From NCBI GenBank assembly GCA_023129255.1, contig JAGMCH010000007.1:1-43465 (forward strand): 43,465 nt of DNA, read 5' to 3'. This document shows positions 32,584 to 41,661 of this stretch, one piece after another. This DNA comes from Dehalococcoidales bacterium. GTDB lineage: Bacteria > Chloroflexota > Dehalococcoidia > Dehalococcoidales > BS750m-G39. The notes beneath the pieces were generated by a model. That model saw nothing but the letters and a program-made list of their open reading frames with translations, did not search any database and had not been told where the DNA came from. Every line of letters begins with the position of its first letter. Positions within the stretch are counted from its first letter, which is position 1. The position numbers and the translations under genes are program-made.

Positions 32584-33354
32584 GTGCTATCTCAAAGCCT
32601 GAAGTATGCCGTTCGGCAGGGTATCCTGGGACGCAACGTTTGCGAGCTGGTAACTTCGCCATCTTCACGCAAGAAGGCTATGCGCACGCTGACACCTGGT
32701 GAGGTCGAGGTCCTGCTGGAAAATGTATCAAGCAATCAATTCTATCCCGTCGTTTACACTGCGGTGAGTACCGGACTACGCCAAGCCGAACTCCTCGGGC
32801 TGAGGTGGCGTGACCTGGATCTAGACCTAATGAGTATCTCGGTTAGCCAGACCCTGTATAAGCGACGTGGCGTCTGCACGTTCAAGAGCCCAAAGACTAG
32901 TGGCTCCAGTCGCAGGGTCGCTATGACGCCTAAGCTGGCGTTATTCCTCAAAGGATATAGGGCGGAGCGGGAGTCTCTTTATTGGCAGCTGGGTGTGCCT
33001 CTCACTCTCGACGACCTTGTATTCGCCAATCACGATGGGAAGCCGATTGACCCTAGCGTGTTGACCCACAATTTTGGTAGAATATCAAAGCTTGCAGGAT
33101 TGGGAAGGGTTCGATTTCACGATTTGAGGCATACCTTCGCCAGTCTCGCTCTCCTTCGTGGTGCGAAGCCGAAGGTTATCAGTGAGGCGTTAGGCCATGC
33201 GAGCGTTGCCTTTACTATGGATACCTATTCCCATATAATATCTGGTATGCAGGAGGATATGATGGCGTTACTCGACGAGGTGCTGCCGTCAGGGGTGCCT
33301 CAAACGTCAAAGGAACGTCAAAACGTGGGGGTTCACGATAGCAAGCCAGCGTAG
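32584..33354 (+). CDS. Tyrosine recombinase/integrase, N-terminally truncated (catalytic domain plus part of the core-binding domain)
   Basis: 256 aa; TGLRQAELLGLRW, FHDLRHTFAS, LGHASVAFTMDTYSH catalytic motifs. Starts mid core-binding domain (SQSLKYAVRQGILGRN). The stop codon lies inside tRNA-Thr. Confidence 0.85.
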   Translation: MLSQSLKYAVRQGILGRNVCELVTSPSSRKKAMRTLTPGEVEVLLENVSSNQFYPVVYTAVSTGLRQAELLGLRWRDLDLDLMSISVSQTLYKRRGVCTFKSPKTSGSSRRVAMTPKLALFLKGYRAERESLYWQLGVPLTLDDLVFANHDGKPIDPSVLTHNFGRISKLAGLGRVRFHDLRHTFASLALLRGAKPKVISEALGHASVAFTMDTYSHIISGMQEDMMALLDEVLPSGVPQTSKERQNVGVHDSKPA

Positions 33355-33378
33355 CTCAGGGGTAGAGCAGCGGTTTCG
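33343..33378 (+). repeat. Right copy of the 36-bp direct repeat
   Basis: Identical to 16907-16942; lies within the integrase 3' end and the tRNA-Thr 5' half. Confidence 0.9.
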
Positions 33379-33416
33379 TAAACCGCCGGTCGTCAGTTCG
33401 AATCTGACCGCTGGCT
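33345..33416 (+). tRNA. tRNA-Thr (anticodon CGT)
   Basis: GCCAGCG TA GCTCAGGGGTAGAGC A GCGGT-TTCGTAA-ACCGC CGGTC GTCAG-TTCGAAT-CTGAC CGCTGGC T: complete cloverleaf, no encoded CCA. Confidence 0.95.
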
Positions 33417-33451
33417 GTATCTATTTGGGGATAGGCGCTTATGAAGAGCAA

Positions 33452-33943
33452 TTATAGGTCGTTAGTCAATTTATCCAGCCCCAGCTCCTGTTGCAGTATA
33501 TCATCAGTCTCGCTGGTATCTTTGCCCCACAGGTGGGCAGCATCTCTCAGTTCAGCCTTACCGCCAGACAGCAACAGGTAAACGGGTTTGGGCGAGATGC
33601 CCGAAATAAAAACGCCGTTATAGCCAGCCCATTTTAACTCAGAACCCCAGAAGCCGCCCGAATTTGAATCCGCCCACGCCCCGGTTAGCGGAGACTTGGT
33701 GACCACGGTAAACCGTCCGCTCCCCGGTGTTGTCGTGCCAGTTAGTGGCCCGGTAACGAAACCGAGCACATTTTCTGGCCCCAGCGGGTCTGCCTTGGGC
33801 TTCATACGTTCATAGAGGACTCTGACCCCCAGCCCGGTTCCCCCAATAAAATCACGGTAAATATTCTCCGGGGGCGTTTCTTTCTTGATTACACCTGTCG
33901 TCAGGTCAACAAATAATATCTTTCCCGTGTAACCACCCGGCAT
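33452..33943 (-). pseudogene. Truncated aldehyde ferredoxin oxidoreductase (N-terminal part only)
   Basis: 163 aa; GGYTGKILFVDLTTGVIKKE, FIGGTGLGVRVLYE, NVLGFVTGPLTGTTTPGSGRFTVVTKSPLTGAWADSNSGGFWG. Typical AOR is ~600 aa, so most is missing. Confidence 0.8.
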
Positions 33944-34042
33944 TGTGCTTGCCTCCCTTAATATAAATCAAAGCTGGCCTAATTATGCCAGAATCGCCAA
34001 GCCGTGTAAATCGTCAGCAGAAATGGGTTCAATAAATCGTGG

Positions 34043-34071
34043 TTGACTCCATTTAATGCCAATGGTAATAT
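34043..34071 (+). promoter_or_regulatory. Sigma70-type promoter of the URO-D family gene
   Basis: TTGACT - N17 - TAATAT. Confidence 0.55.
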
Positions 34072-34101
34072 ACTCCCACATAGACTGCGGAGGTAATAAA
34101 A

Positions 34102-35439
34102 ATGGAAAAGAAATGGGAAGAGTTAACGCCGGATGAAAAGCAGGAGGCGCTTTTTCAGAAGTGTCTTTCGACAGAGGGCATAGAGTTTGCCAGCCCCCAG
34201 GCTGAGAAAGCGTACAAGGAGAGAGCAACCAGACTAAAAGATGCTATTCAGCTAAAGAAATTGCCAGATAGGGTGCCGGTGCTACCCGTTATCAACTTTT
34301 TCCCCGCTTTCTATGCCGGTCTAACCCCTCAAGAAGTGATGTATGACTACGACAAATGCTGCATGGTATTTAAGAAATTCATCCTGGACTTTGCGCCGGA
34401 TGTTAACGTTGGAGCCGGTATCCCTGGTTCGGGAAGGGTCTTTGATATTCTTGACTACAAGCTATATTCCTGGCCCGGCCATGGGGTCTCGCCTCAACAC
34501 CCGTACCAGTGCCGTGAAGGCGAATACATGACGGCGGATGAATATGACGCCTTGATTCAAGACCCGTCTTATTTCTTCACCAGCACCTACTTCCCGCGTA
34601 TATTCGGCAAGCTGGAAGCCTTCAAGATGCTGCCCAATCTGTCCACCACGCAGGAATTACCGTTCGTCGGTCCCAATGTTATTCCCTTCGGCCTGCCCCC
34701 TGTCCAGGAAGCCTACAAGACCCTCTTTGAAGCCGGCGCTGAGGCCCTGAAATGGGCGGAGGCTGTCGGCGCCTTCGGTAAGGAGATGACCGAGCTCGGG
34801 TTTCCCAGCTTGTTCGGCGGCTTTAGCAAGGTACCTTTTGACGTAATTGGCGATACCCTCAGGGGAACCAGGGGGATAATGGTGGATATATACCGCCAGC
34901 CCGATAAGCTCCTTGAGGCCTTGGATGCCATAACACCGATGATGATTAATATGGGGATTTCGGCGGTAAAAATGAGCGGAAGTCCTGGGGTAATGATACC
35001 CCTGCATAAAGGGGCTGACGGCTTCCTCTCCGATGAGCAGTTTAAGACCTTCTACTGGCCCTACTTTAAGAAGCTCCTCATGGGCTTAATTGATGAGGGC
35101 TGCGTGCCGTTTTCTTTTGTTGAGGGAGGCTATAACACGCGTCTGGAAATTATCCGGGACATACCTAAGGGTAAGACATTATGGAGTTTTGACCAGACAG
35201 ATATGACTAAAGCCAAGGAAATACTGGGCGGTGTTGCCTGCATCGGTGGCAATGTACCCACCGATTTGCTTAGCGTAGGCACACCCCAGGATGTGAAAGA
35301 CTACGCCAAGAAACTCATTGATACTGCCGGCAAGGGCGGTGGTTATATCATGGCCAACGGGGCGGCACTTGATGAGGCCAAGCCGGAAAATCTCAAGGCC
35401 ATGATTGACTTCACCAAGGAGTACGGCGTATACAAATAG
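34102..35439 (+). CDS. Uroporphyrinogen decarboxylase (URO-D)/corrinoid methyltransferase family protein
   Basis: 445 aa; DRVPVLPVINFF, FVEGGYNTRLEIIRDIPKGKTLWSFDQTD, CIGGNVPTDLLSVGTPQDVKDYAKKLID, GGGYIMANGAALDEAKPENLKAM. Confidence 0.85.
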   Translation: MEKKWEELTPDEKQEALFQKCLSTEGIEFASPQAEKAYKERATRLKDAIQLKKLPDRVPVLPVINFFPAFYAGLTPQEVMYDYDKCCMVFKKFILDFAPDVNVGAGIPGSGRVFDILDYKLYSWPGHGVSPQHPYQCREGEYMTADEYDALIQDPSYFFTSTYFPRIFGKLEAFKMLPNLSTTQELPFVGPNVIPFGLPPVQEAYKTLFEAGAEALKWAEAVGAFGKEMTELGFPSLFGGFSKVPFDVIGDTLRGTRGIMVDIYRQPDKLLEALDAITPMMINMGISAVKMSGSPGVMIPLHKGADGFLSDEQFKTFYWPYFKKLLMGLIDEGCVPFSFVEGGYNTRLEIIRDIPKGKTLWSFDQTDMTKAKEILGGVACIGGNVPTDLLSVGTPQDVKDYAKKLIDTAGKGGGYIMANGAALDEAKPENLKAMIDFTKEYGVYK

Positions 35440-35452
35440 AAATAGTATAGCT

Positions 35453-37015
35453 TCAGGATACTCCCTGTTGCTGCTTGCCCTTTATATAGCCCGAAGAGTC
35501 TGATACTTCATTGGGGTCGAACGCCTGCTTCAATCTCCTCTGCCACACATTGTAATTAGATGCATGTGGCCCAAACATGTCGTGCATATCCGGTGCCATA
35601 CCCGACAGGCTATGTGGCACGCCGTAGCGGTTATCTATCGCCATTTTCATGGCCGCTTCGGAAAAGCCCATTATGGCGTCTATTGATTCTGGGGTCTGGC
35701 GGAACTGAATGAGTATTTCGGCATGTCCCAGGTGTCCGTGTTCATGCGGCCAGGTCAGATAGTATCCGTCGTCATCCCGCAGTATGCCCTTCTTTATCAA
35801 GTCTTTCTTCAGTTTGGACACCGCCTCCATGTAAGCGACTTCTTCGCCGTAGGGGTGAGTACCTCCCAGAGCGGCACTGAAGGCGCCACCAGCCCGGAAG
35901 CACTCTCTGATAGAAGCCGTAATCCTGATACTGCGCCATATCAGGGCCCCGGCGATTTTGGGGTCCTCCACTGGTTTCAGGGACTCCCCCTTGGTCTCCC
36001 TGATGATTTGCTCCAGCACCTGCTTTTTATATTCAAAGTCCTGCGGAGAGTTACCCATCAGTATCACCTGGAATCCCGGCCCCTGTATCAGCTTGCGGAA
36101 CTGCTCGAAGTAGGCATAGTCCTCATCGTTGCTGGTGCCCATATTTGAAGCCAGCATGGCGATGTTAAAGCCCATCACCTCGAAGGCGATTTCGCTCTCT
36201 CCGATGCGGCGCTGAGCCTCAACCATCTCTTTGGCTGAGGGGAACGAGTAGTAGCGGTAGAAGAAGTTAGGCGGTATCTCGCTGGGGGCATATTGTGGCG
36301 ATACCCCCTCGATGGGGAAAATGGGTGGCCCCGCCCAGTGATAGATCTTGGTCGCCGCTTTGGTAAAGACTCCTATACCCCCGCAGGGAGCAGCATGTCC
36401 CACGGTTATACCCCTTAGAGACGGTCCCGGCCCATCCCCACAGAACCACTCACCCAGCGAGCCTAATGAGCCCAGCTTAACTATCTCTCCTTCGGGGGTT
36501 ACCCATTCCACAGCCAGGATATTGCGCTCGCGGAGACTTGTGCTCTCGCCCATGTGTCCGCCGCCGTAGTGAGCGGCATAGGGGTGCGCTGAGCAGTTAC
36601 CGCCGGCGCCGATGATGTTGCAGTTTAAGCCTCTTTTCATTAACTCAGCCTGCAACTGGACGCTGATGACATAAGGTTCAACCACGGCGTACATATTTTT
36701 CTCGTTTATCTCTATAATGCGGTCCATCCTTCTTAAGTCCATTTTGATCACCTCGGGACCGCCGGGATTGCTCATGCTTCCCCAACCGGTACTGGATGCC
36801 TTGAACTGTATACCGTACTTGTTGCAGAGCCTGACTATTGCCTGCACCTCGGCGGTGTCTTTGGGGAGGGTGATAGCGGCAAACCTCTGGCCGAACGTTT
36901 CCGTTTGCGGGCCCCAGCGGTAAGAATAGGAGTCCAGTATGGCTGGGTCGTCGGAAATATTGTCTGGCCCCACCACATCTTCAAACGCTCGGTAAATATC
37001 CTTGTCTAAAGCCAT
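35453..37015 (-). CDS. FAD-linked oxidase (vanillyl-alcohol oxidase/4-cresol dehydrogenase-like or GlcD-like)
   Basis: 520 aa; PCMH-type domain TLPKDTAEVQAIVRLCNKYGIQFKASSTGWG; HGHLGHAEILIQFRQTPE. Confidence 0.82.
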   Translation of the reverse strand: MALDKDIYRAFEDVVGPDNISDDPAILDSYSYRWGPQTETFGQRFAAITLPKDTAEVQAIVRLCNKYGIQFKASSTGWGSMSNPGGPEVIKMDLRRMDRIIEINEKNMYAVVEPYVISVQLQAELMKRGLNCNIIGAGGNCSAHPYAAHYGGGHMGESTSLRERNILAVEWVTPEGEIVKLGSLGSLGEWFCGDGPGPSLRGITVGHAAPCGGIGVFTKAATKIYHWAGPPIFPIEGVSPQYAPSEIPPNFFYRYYSFPSAKEMVEAQRRIGESEIAFEVMGFNIAMLASNMGTSNDEDYAYFEQFRKLIQGPGFQVILMGNSPQDFEYKKQVLEQIIRETKGESLKPVEDPKIAGALIWRSIRITASIRECFRAGGAFSAALGGTHPYGEEVAYMEAVSKLKKDLIKKGILRDDDGYYLTWPHEHGHLGHAEILIQFRQTPESIDAIMGFSEAAMKMAIDNRYGVPHSLSGMAPDMHDMFGPHASNYNVWQRRLKQAFDPNEVSDSSGYIKGKQQQGVS

Positions 37016-37030
37016 AACTTTTGACCTCCT

Positions 37031-38299
37031 CTAGATTGCTTTCTCCAGTAGTTCAACGACATCATAAACCTTGAGGCTGCTGCCACATTCTTTAATAGCC
37101 TGGTTAAAATTCTTCTCGCACCAGGGACAGGCAGTGACGAGCGCCTCAGCCCCGGTAGATTCGGCTTCAGCGATTCTCTCATCGGCTGTCCACAGGGAGA
37201 ACTCGGGGTTTGACTCATTCACCCCACCTCCGGCACCGCAACACCAGGCGTATTCCTTTATCCTGTCCATTTCCACCAGTTTTAAGCCGGGAATACTCCT
37301 GAGGACATCCCGTGGTGGTTCATAAATGCCATAGGTGCCCCGCATCAGCTCCTTTGGCGGGTCAAACCGGCGCTGGAACCCGGGAATCTCTTTACCTTCC
37401 CAGTGTATGTACGGCTCGCCCAGCCGGCCAAGGTGACAGGGGTCATGATAGGTTACCTTCATAGCAACCTTCTTCCTTGGCTTAAGCCTGCCCTCTTTTA
37501 TTAAGCGGTCAAGGTACTCGGTAATATGCAGTACCTCCAGGTTTCCCTTCAGACCAAATTTATCGTAGAGCACCTTGAAGGCATGATAACAATCAGCACA
37601 GGCGGTAACTATTGTTTCCACGCCGCACTGCTTGAACAGCGCCATGTTGTTTTGAGCCTGTCGGATAAAATCGGTTTCATAGCCCATCTGGTATGCCCGA
37701 CCGCCACAGCATGACTCGTTTTCGCCGCCGATGCCGAAGTCAACACCGGCTTTGTTTAGCAGGTTTACGGTAGCTCTGGCTGTCTTCCACATATCTTTGT
37801 CGTAACTCGTCAGGCAACCCACATGATAAACAACCTTCGTCTTCTGCCTGGTAAAATCTTTTAACCCCAGCCCCTTAGCCCATTCTCCTCTTTTGGCTTT
37901 CGCCCCCGGTACCATGGTGCCCTGTTTCCTCAGGCTGTTAATCACCTTATCCAGGGCGGGGTTGGTATGACCTTCCTCGACTGCCTTAATCCTGAATTCA
38001 TATATCGGCTCCAGCACTTCCATGTCCATGGCGTACTTACAGGAGACATCGCAGGCGCCGCACATCTGACAGTTGTAGATGATATGAAGCAGCTTATCGG
38101 TGTACTCAAGTCTGTTATCCAGCATGGCCATGCCGATGTTTACTCTGCCGCCGCCGGAGTAAGCATTGAAATTATACTTAGATATGCTGGGGCAGACATT
38201 TGCCGGCTGAACCCCCTTCATCTTTTCCAGGGGGATAAATTTGCAGATTGAGCACTTGGCGCACAGCTCCATGTCTTTTCGGTAGTCTTCTAATGCCAT
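37031..38299 (-). CDS. (Fe-S)-binding protein with two CCG domains (HdrD/GlpC/GlcF-like)
   Basis: 422 aa; CAKCSICK...CP, CQMCGACDVSCKYAMD, ESCCGGRAY, WCCGAGGG. Confidence 0.88.
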   Translation of the reverse strand: MALEDYRKDMELCAKCSICKFIPLEKMKGVQPANVCPSISKYNFNAYSGGGRVNIGMAMLDNRLEYTDKLLHIIYNCQMCGACDVSCKYAMDMEVLEPIYEFRIKAVEEGHTNPALDKVINSLRKQGTMVPGAKAKRGEWAKGLGLKDFTRQKTKVVYHVGCLTSYDKDMWKTARATVNLLNKAGVDFGIGGENESCCGGRAYQMGYETDFIRQAQNNMALFKQCGVETIVTACADCYHAFKVLYDKFGLKGNLEVLHITEYLDRLIKEGRLKPRKKVAMKVTYHDPCHLGRLGEPYIHWEGKEIPGFQRRFDPPKELMRGTYGIYEPPRDVLRSIPGLKLVEMDRIKEYAWCCGAGGGVNESNPEFSLWTADERIAEAESTGAEALVTACPWCEKNFNQAIKECGSSLKVYDVVELLEKAI

Positions 38300-38331
38300 C
38301 TCTTTGCCTCCTTAACTTTATCCCGACAGGG

Positions 38332-39798
38332 TTAGAAACACAATTTCCCTGGATTCATAACATGGTTAGGGTCTAATATTGACTTAACCTTCTTCAGGGC
38401 GGCAACGCTGGCGGCGTCGCGATTGATGATAATATCGGTGCTTTCGCCGTAAGGTCGGGAGAAGAATGCCCCCTTAGCCATCAGGTTATTGATGGTGCTG
38501 GTGGCCAGCTTCCTCACCCTCTCCGACTGGCTCGGATTTTCCGGGTCATAGAACAGGTTAAATTCGCAGTGGCAGTTGACCCCCTGTACTATCGGCTGGA
38601 GGTAGATACCCATATCTGAAGCCGGGTAGCCAGCCTCATCAGCCATATCATACATGGCTGAAATCAAACCGGGGAGCTTATCATTGATGGTGATAAAGAA
38701 TATGTCGTGGCAGCCTCCCTGGTAGCGGAGCTTCCAGTACGGCTCTTTGGAAGGGCGCTGTACGGCTTTTAATAATTCAAGAGCTGAAACCCTGCTGACG
38801 GCTCCCACCGGTTCTAAGCCGGTTCGCTGGGCGATATCGGTCGTGTCCTTTATCTGGTAGCTGATTCTCTTCTCGGGCAGGTATTCGTAGCCGGCGATGT
38901 TGAAGAAAAGTGTCCAGGGTGGCAGACTGTCCTTGATGTCCTGGTAATCGTCGGGAAATTTCTTAGCCATAATGGCTGCTAGATTAATATTGTTTAATAT
39001 AAAGCACTCGTTGACCAGTTGCAGTCTGGTCAGCCAGTGAACCAGCTCTAGCAGTTTATCCAGCTGTGAGGAGCCGACCAGGAAAGGCTCTTCAATGCTG
39101 GGGAGCAGTTCGCACCTCAGTGAAGCCCAGGTAACGATGCCCATTGTACCCTGTGCCCCCTGAATAAGCCGGTGCCAGGAAACTTGAGCCGGCCCTGCCG
39201 CTTCCTTTTGCGATGCTCCCACCGCCCATTGCTCTTCGATGGTGCCGGGACCGGCGGCGGCTCCAGTCCTGAACATCTCGCCAGTGCCGAAGATGACCTC
39301 AACACAAGCCAACGGGTCGGATATATCCCAGTGGTACTTAGGCATTACCACCGGCTCTCTCTCCAGCATGCTGCCGATGACTGACTTCGACTTTCTGGGC
39401 AGCAGCGGCATATTAAGCCTCAGTCCTTCTTTTTCTACCGCTGGTATTAGTTCCTCGAATGTTACCCCCGGTTCAACCATGGCCACCCGGTTCATTCGGT
39501 CAACCCTGATAATCCTTTTCATATCGCTTAAGTCTACGATAACTGCCCCCCCGATGCCGGGGATGGTATCGCCGCGAAAGTGGGGTGCCCCCGAGCTTAC
39601 CGGTACCAGCGGCGTTAGCGTCTCTTTAGCCAGGTTAACCAGCTTGTCTATATCTTTGGCATTTCTCGGCTTGACCACATAATCCGGCTTTATGGGCTTA
39701 ACGAAGCTCATATCCCCGGCGTATTCCTCTAATGTCGCCGGGTTATGGCTCACATTAGTCGCCCCGACTATCTTGGCCAGCTTCTTTTCATCAATCAT
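38332..39798 (-). CDS. FAD-linked oxidase (second paralog)
   Basis: 488 aa; DYVVKPRNAKDIDKLVNLAKETLTPLVPVSSGAPHFRGDTIP, VAMVEPGVTFEEL, LDPNHVMNPGKLCF. Confidence 0.87.
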   Translation of the reverse strand: MIDEKKLAKIVGATNVSHNPATLEEYAGDMSFVKPIKPDYVVKPRNAKDIDKLVNLAKETLTPLVPVSSGAPHFRGDTIPGIGGAVIVDLSDMKRIIRVDRMNRVAMVEPGVTFEELIPAVEKEGLRLNMPLLPRKSKSVIGSMLEREPVVMPKYHWDISDPLACVEVIFGTGEMFRTGAAAGPGTIEEQWAVGASQKEAAGPAQVSWHRLIQGAQGTMGIVTWASLRCELLPSIEEPFLVGSSQLDKLLELVHWLTRLQLVNECFILNNINLAAIMAKKFPDDYQDIKDSLPPWTLFFNIAGYEYLPEKRISYQIKDTTDIAQRTGLEPVGAVSRVSALELLKAVQRPSKEPYWKLRYQGGCHDIFFITINDKLPGLISAMYDMADEAGYPASDMGIYLQPIVQGVNCHCEFNLFYDPENPSQSERVRKLATSTINNLMAKGAFFSRPYGESTDIIINRDAASVAALKKVKSILDPNHVMNPGKLCF

Positions 39799-39844
39799 TT
39801 GTGCCTCCTCTCGAAGGGTTCTTCAGCTTGCCTTGCGTCAGATT

Positions 39845-40492
39845 CTAGTCTTTATATGGTTCCGGTGGTGGCGGAGGGAATACGTTTATTCTGTATCGGC
39901 TGTAGGGCAGATAGTTGGTGGCTGGTTTGTCCGGCGTATTATCCGGCAGACCGGCGATACTTCCAGTTATCGGCTCTTCCACCCAGTTCGAATCAACCGG
40001 GCACATGTAGGCGATGTTGTAGGCAAGCTTGAAGAATTTCCACTCGCCGTCTTCCTTAACATATTCCATGTCGTACTTACCCAGGCACCACATGCAGTCC
40101 AGCTTGCCTTTGCGCATCCCGCTGACGCTGCCGTGGGAGAACCAGACCCCCTTAGCTCTGGTCCCGTCCTTGTTTATCTCGATGATAGGATTCTGCGTCA
40201 TATGTATTGCCAGCCAGCCCGGCGCGCCGCGGTAGCGCTCTTCGCTCAAGACGGTGTTCCAGAACCGCTTGACACCTTTGATACCCTCGTAGATGCCGGC
40301 ATCCTCTATTGCCATATAGACGCCGGGCGTCTTCTGGGCAAAAAGGGAAGGTATCTCCGAGTTCCGGAGCATGAAGTACAGGTGGGCGTAGCGTGACTGC
40401 AGCTTACATATCTCTATGTAGTCCTTGACTTTGGATAGCTCGGCCATCTGCTTTTTCAACTGGGCTACTTCGGCTTTCAGGTCGTCAGTCAT
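39845..40492 (-). CDS. SnoaL/NTF2-like nuclear-transport-factor-2 superfamily protein
   Basis: 215 aa; DYIEICKLQSRYAHLYFMLRNSE..., KGVWFSHGSVSG..., YDMEYVKEDGEWKFFKLAYN. Confidence 0.7.
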   Translation of the reverse strand: MTDDLKAEVAQLKKQMAELSKVKDYIEICKLQSRYAHLYFMLRNSEIPSLFAQKTPGVYMAIEDAGIYEGIKGVKRFWNTVLSEERYRGAPGWLAIHMTQNPIIEINKDGTRAKGVWFSHGSVSGMRKGKLDCMWCLGKYDMEYVKEDGEWKFFKLAYNIAYMCPVDSNWVEEPITGSIAGLPDNTPDKPATNYLPYSRYRINVFPPPPPEPYKD

Positions 40493-40720
40493 TTTTGCCT
40501 CCTCTCACTTCGTAAGGAAATTCAATTTCTTTAGTGTGGGGCTACCGCTGCTTATTATGTATCCTTATCATCTGGCTGTCAATAACCTGGCATTAACAGC
40601 ATTGACAAAATTAGGGTAACAAATCATAATAGCCACGCACTTGGTCTCGGTACTGTCCGTATATTTAAGGTATATCAACCTGTTCCCGGATGAAAAATAA
40701 AAGAAGGAGGGCATAAGAAA

Positions 40721-41212
40721 GTGGCTGAGACAAAATACGGGAAATATATCATAAGAGAACCCTTAGAAAAAGGATTGACACCGATGCTACACATATGTGG
40801 TGAAGAAGGTTGTCATGGAGCCAAGTTTCCCAACTTTCCGGTTGAAGTCCAACTACTTTGCGTCACCGAACCGCTCGCATTTCCTCATCCGCCCCACGCA
40901 CACGACGCCGACGAACTCTTTTTCATCTTTGGCAGTAACCCTCAGAATTACTACGATTTTGACGCCGAAATCGAGATATCTTTGGGCAAGGAAGGAGAAA
41001 AACATATAATTAACACCACATCCATTGTCTACATCCCTAAGGGGTTAGTACACGGTCCGATTGCCATTAAGAAGGTGAATAAACCTTTTCAATGGATGCA
41101 TGTTCTCTTTACTCCTAAATACGACATGTCAGTAGGTGACGTTTCGCAGCACCCTACACACCCTCGTGAGCGCTATTCGCCTGAGGAAATAAAAAAGCTA
41201 AAGGGGCGCTAG
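40721..41212 (+). CDS. Cupin-like protein A
   Basis: 163 aa; MAETKYGKYIIREP..., PHPPHAHDADELFFIFGSNP..., SIVYIPKGLVHGP. Confidence 0.7.
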   Translation: MAETKYGKYIIREPLEKGLTPMLHICGEEGCHGAKFPNFPVEVQLLCVTEPLAFPHPPHAHDADELFFIFGSNPQNYYDFDAEIEISLGKEGEKHIINTTSIVYIPKGLVHGPIAIKKVNKPFQWMHVLFTPKYDMSVGDVSQHPTHPRERYSPEEIKKLKGR

Positions 41213-41228
41213 CCTTAAAGTCAAAGGG

Positions 41229-41642
41229 CTATTTGGACTTCGGCTTTCTTGTGTATTCGGGCGCCAGGAAAATATCCAGGTGACAAACGGGCTTGTCTAC
41301 CCTTTTATAGTTAAGGGGACAGTGAACCAGTCCCTTGGGGATGTGGACGATGCTGGGGGTGGTGATTACATGCTTCTCCCCTTCTTCACCCAGCGATAGC
41401 TCAATTTCAGCGTCAAGATTATCTATATTATTTGGGTCGCTGCCAAGAAAACAAATGAATTGGTCGAAATCGTGGGCGTGGGGCTCGTCCACCATGAGTA
41501 TAGGTTTTAAAATGGGGACATACACAATCCCCAAATTGACCCCCAAAGTCTTGCCGGTGAAGAATAAAAGCGGTGCCTGAGCTCCTTTTCCCAGTCCTAT
41601 GGGTGCCTTCATTACGTGTTTCCCATACTTTGTCTCCGCCAT
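41229..41642 (-). CDS. Cupin-like protein B (paralog of A)
   Basis: 137 aa; MAETKYGKHVMKAP..., DEPHAHDFDQFICFLGSDP..., SIVHIPKGLVHCP. Confidence 0.7.
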   Translation of the reverse strand: MAETKYGKHVMKAPIGLGKGAQAPLLFFTGKTLGVNLGIVYVPILKPILMVDEPHAHDFDQFICFLGSDPNNIDNLDAEIELSLGEEGEKHVITTPSIVHIPKGLVHCPLNYKRVDKPVCHLDIFLAPEYTRKPKSK

Positions 41643-41661
41643 TTTTCTATATCCCCCTTTT

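Larger units (their letters stand above)
16943..33378. mobile_element. tRNA-Thr-integrated genomic island (~16.4 kb)
   Basis: Bounded by the 36-bp perfect direct repeat of the tRNA-Thr 5' half, with a tyrosine recombinase abutting the intact tRNA. Boundary placement within the repeat is ambiguous. Confidence 0.82.
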
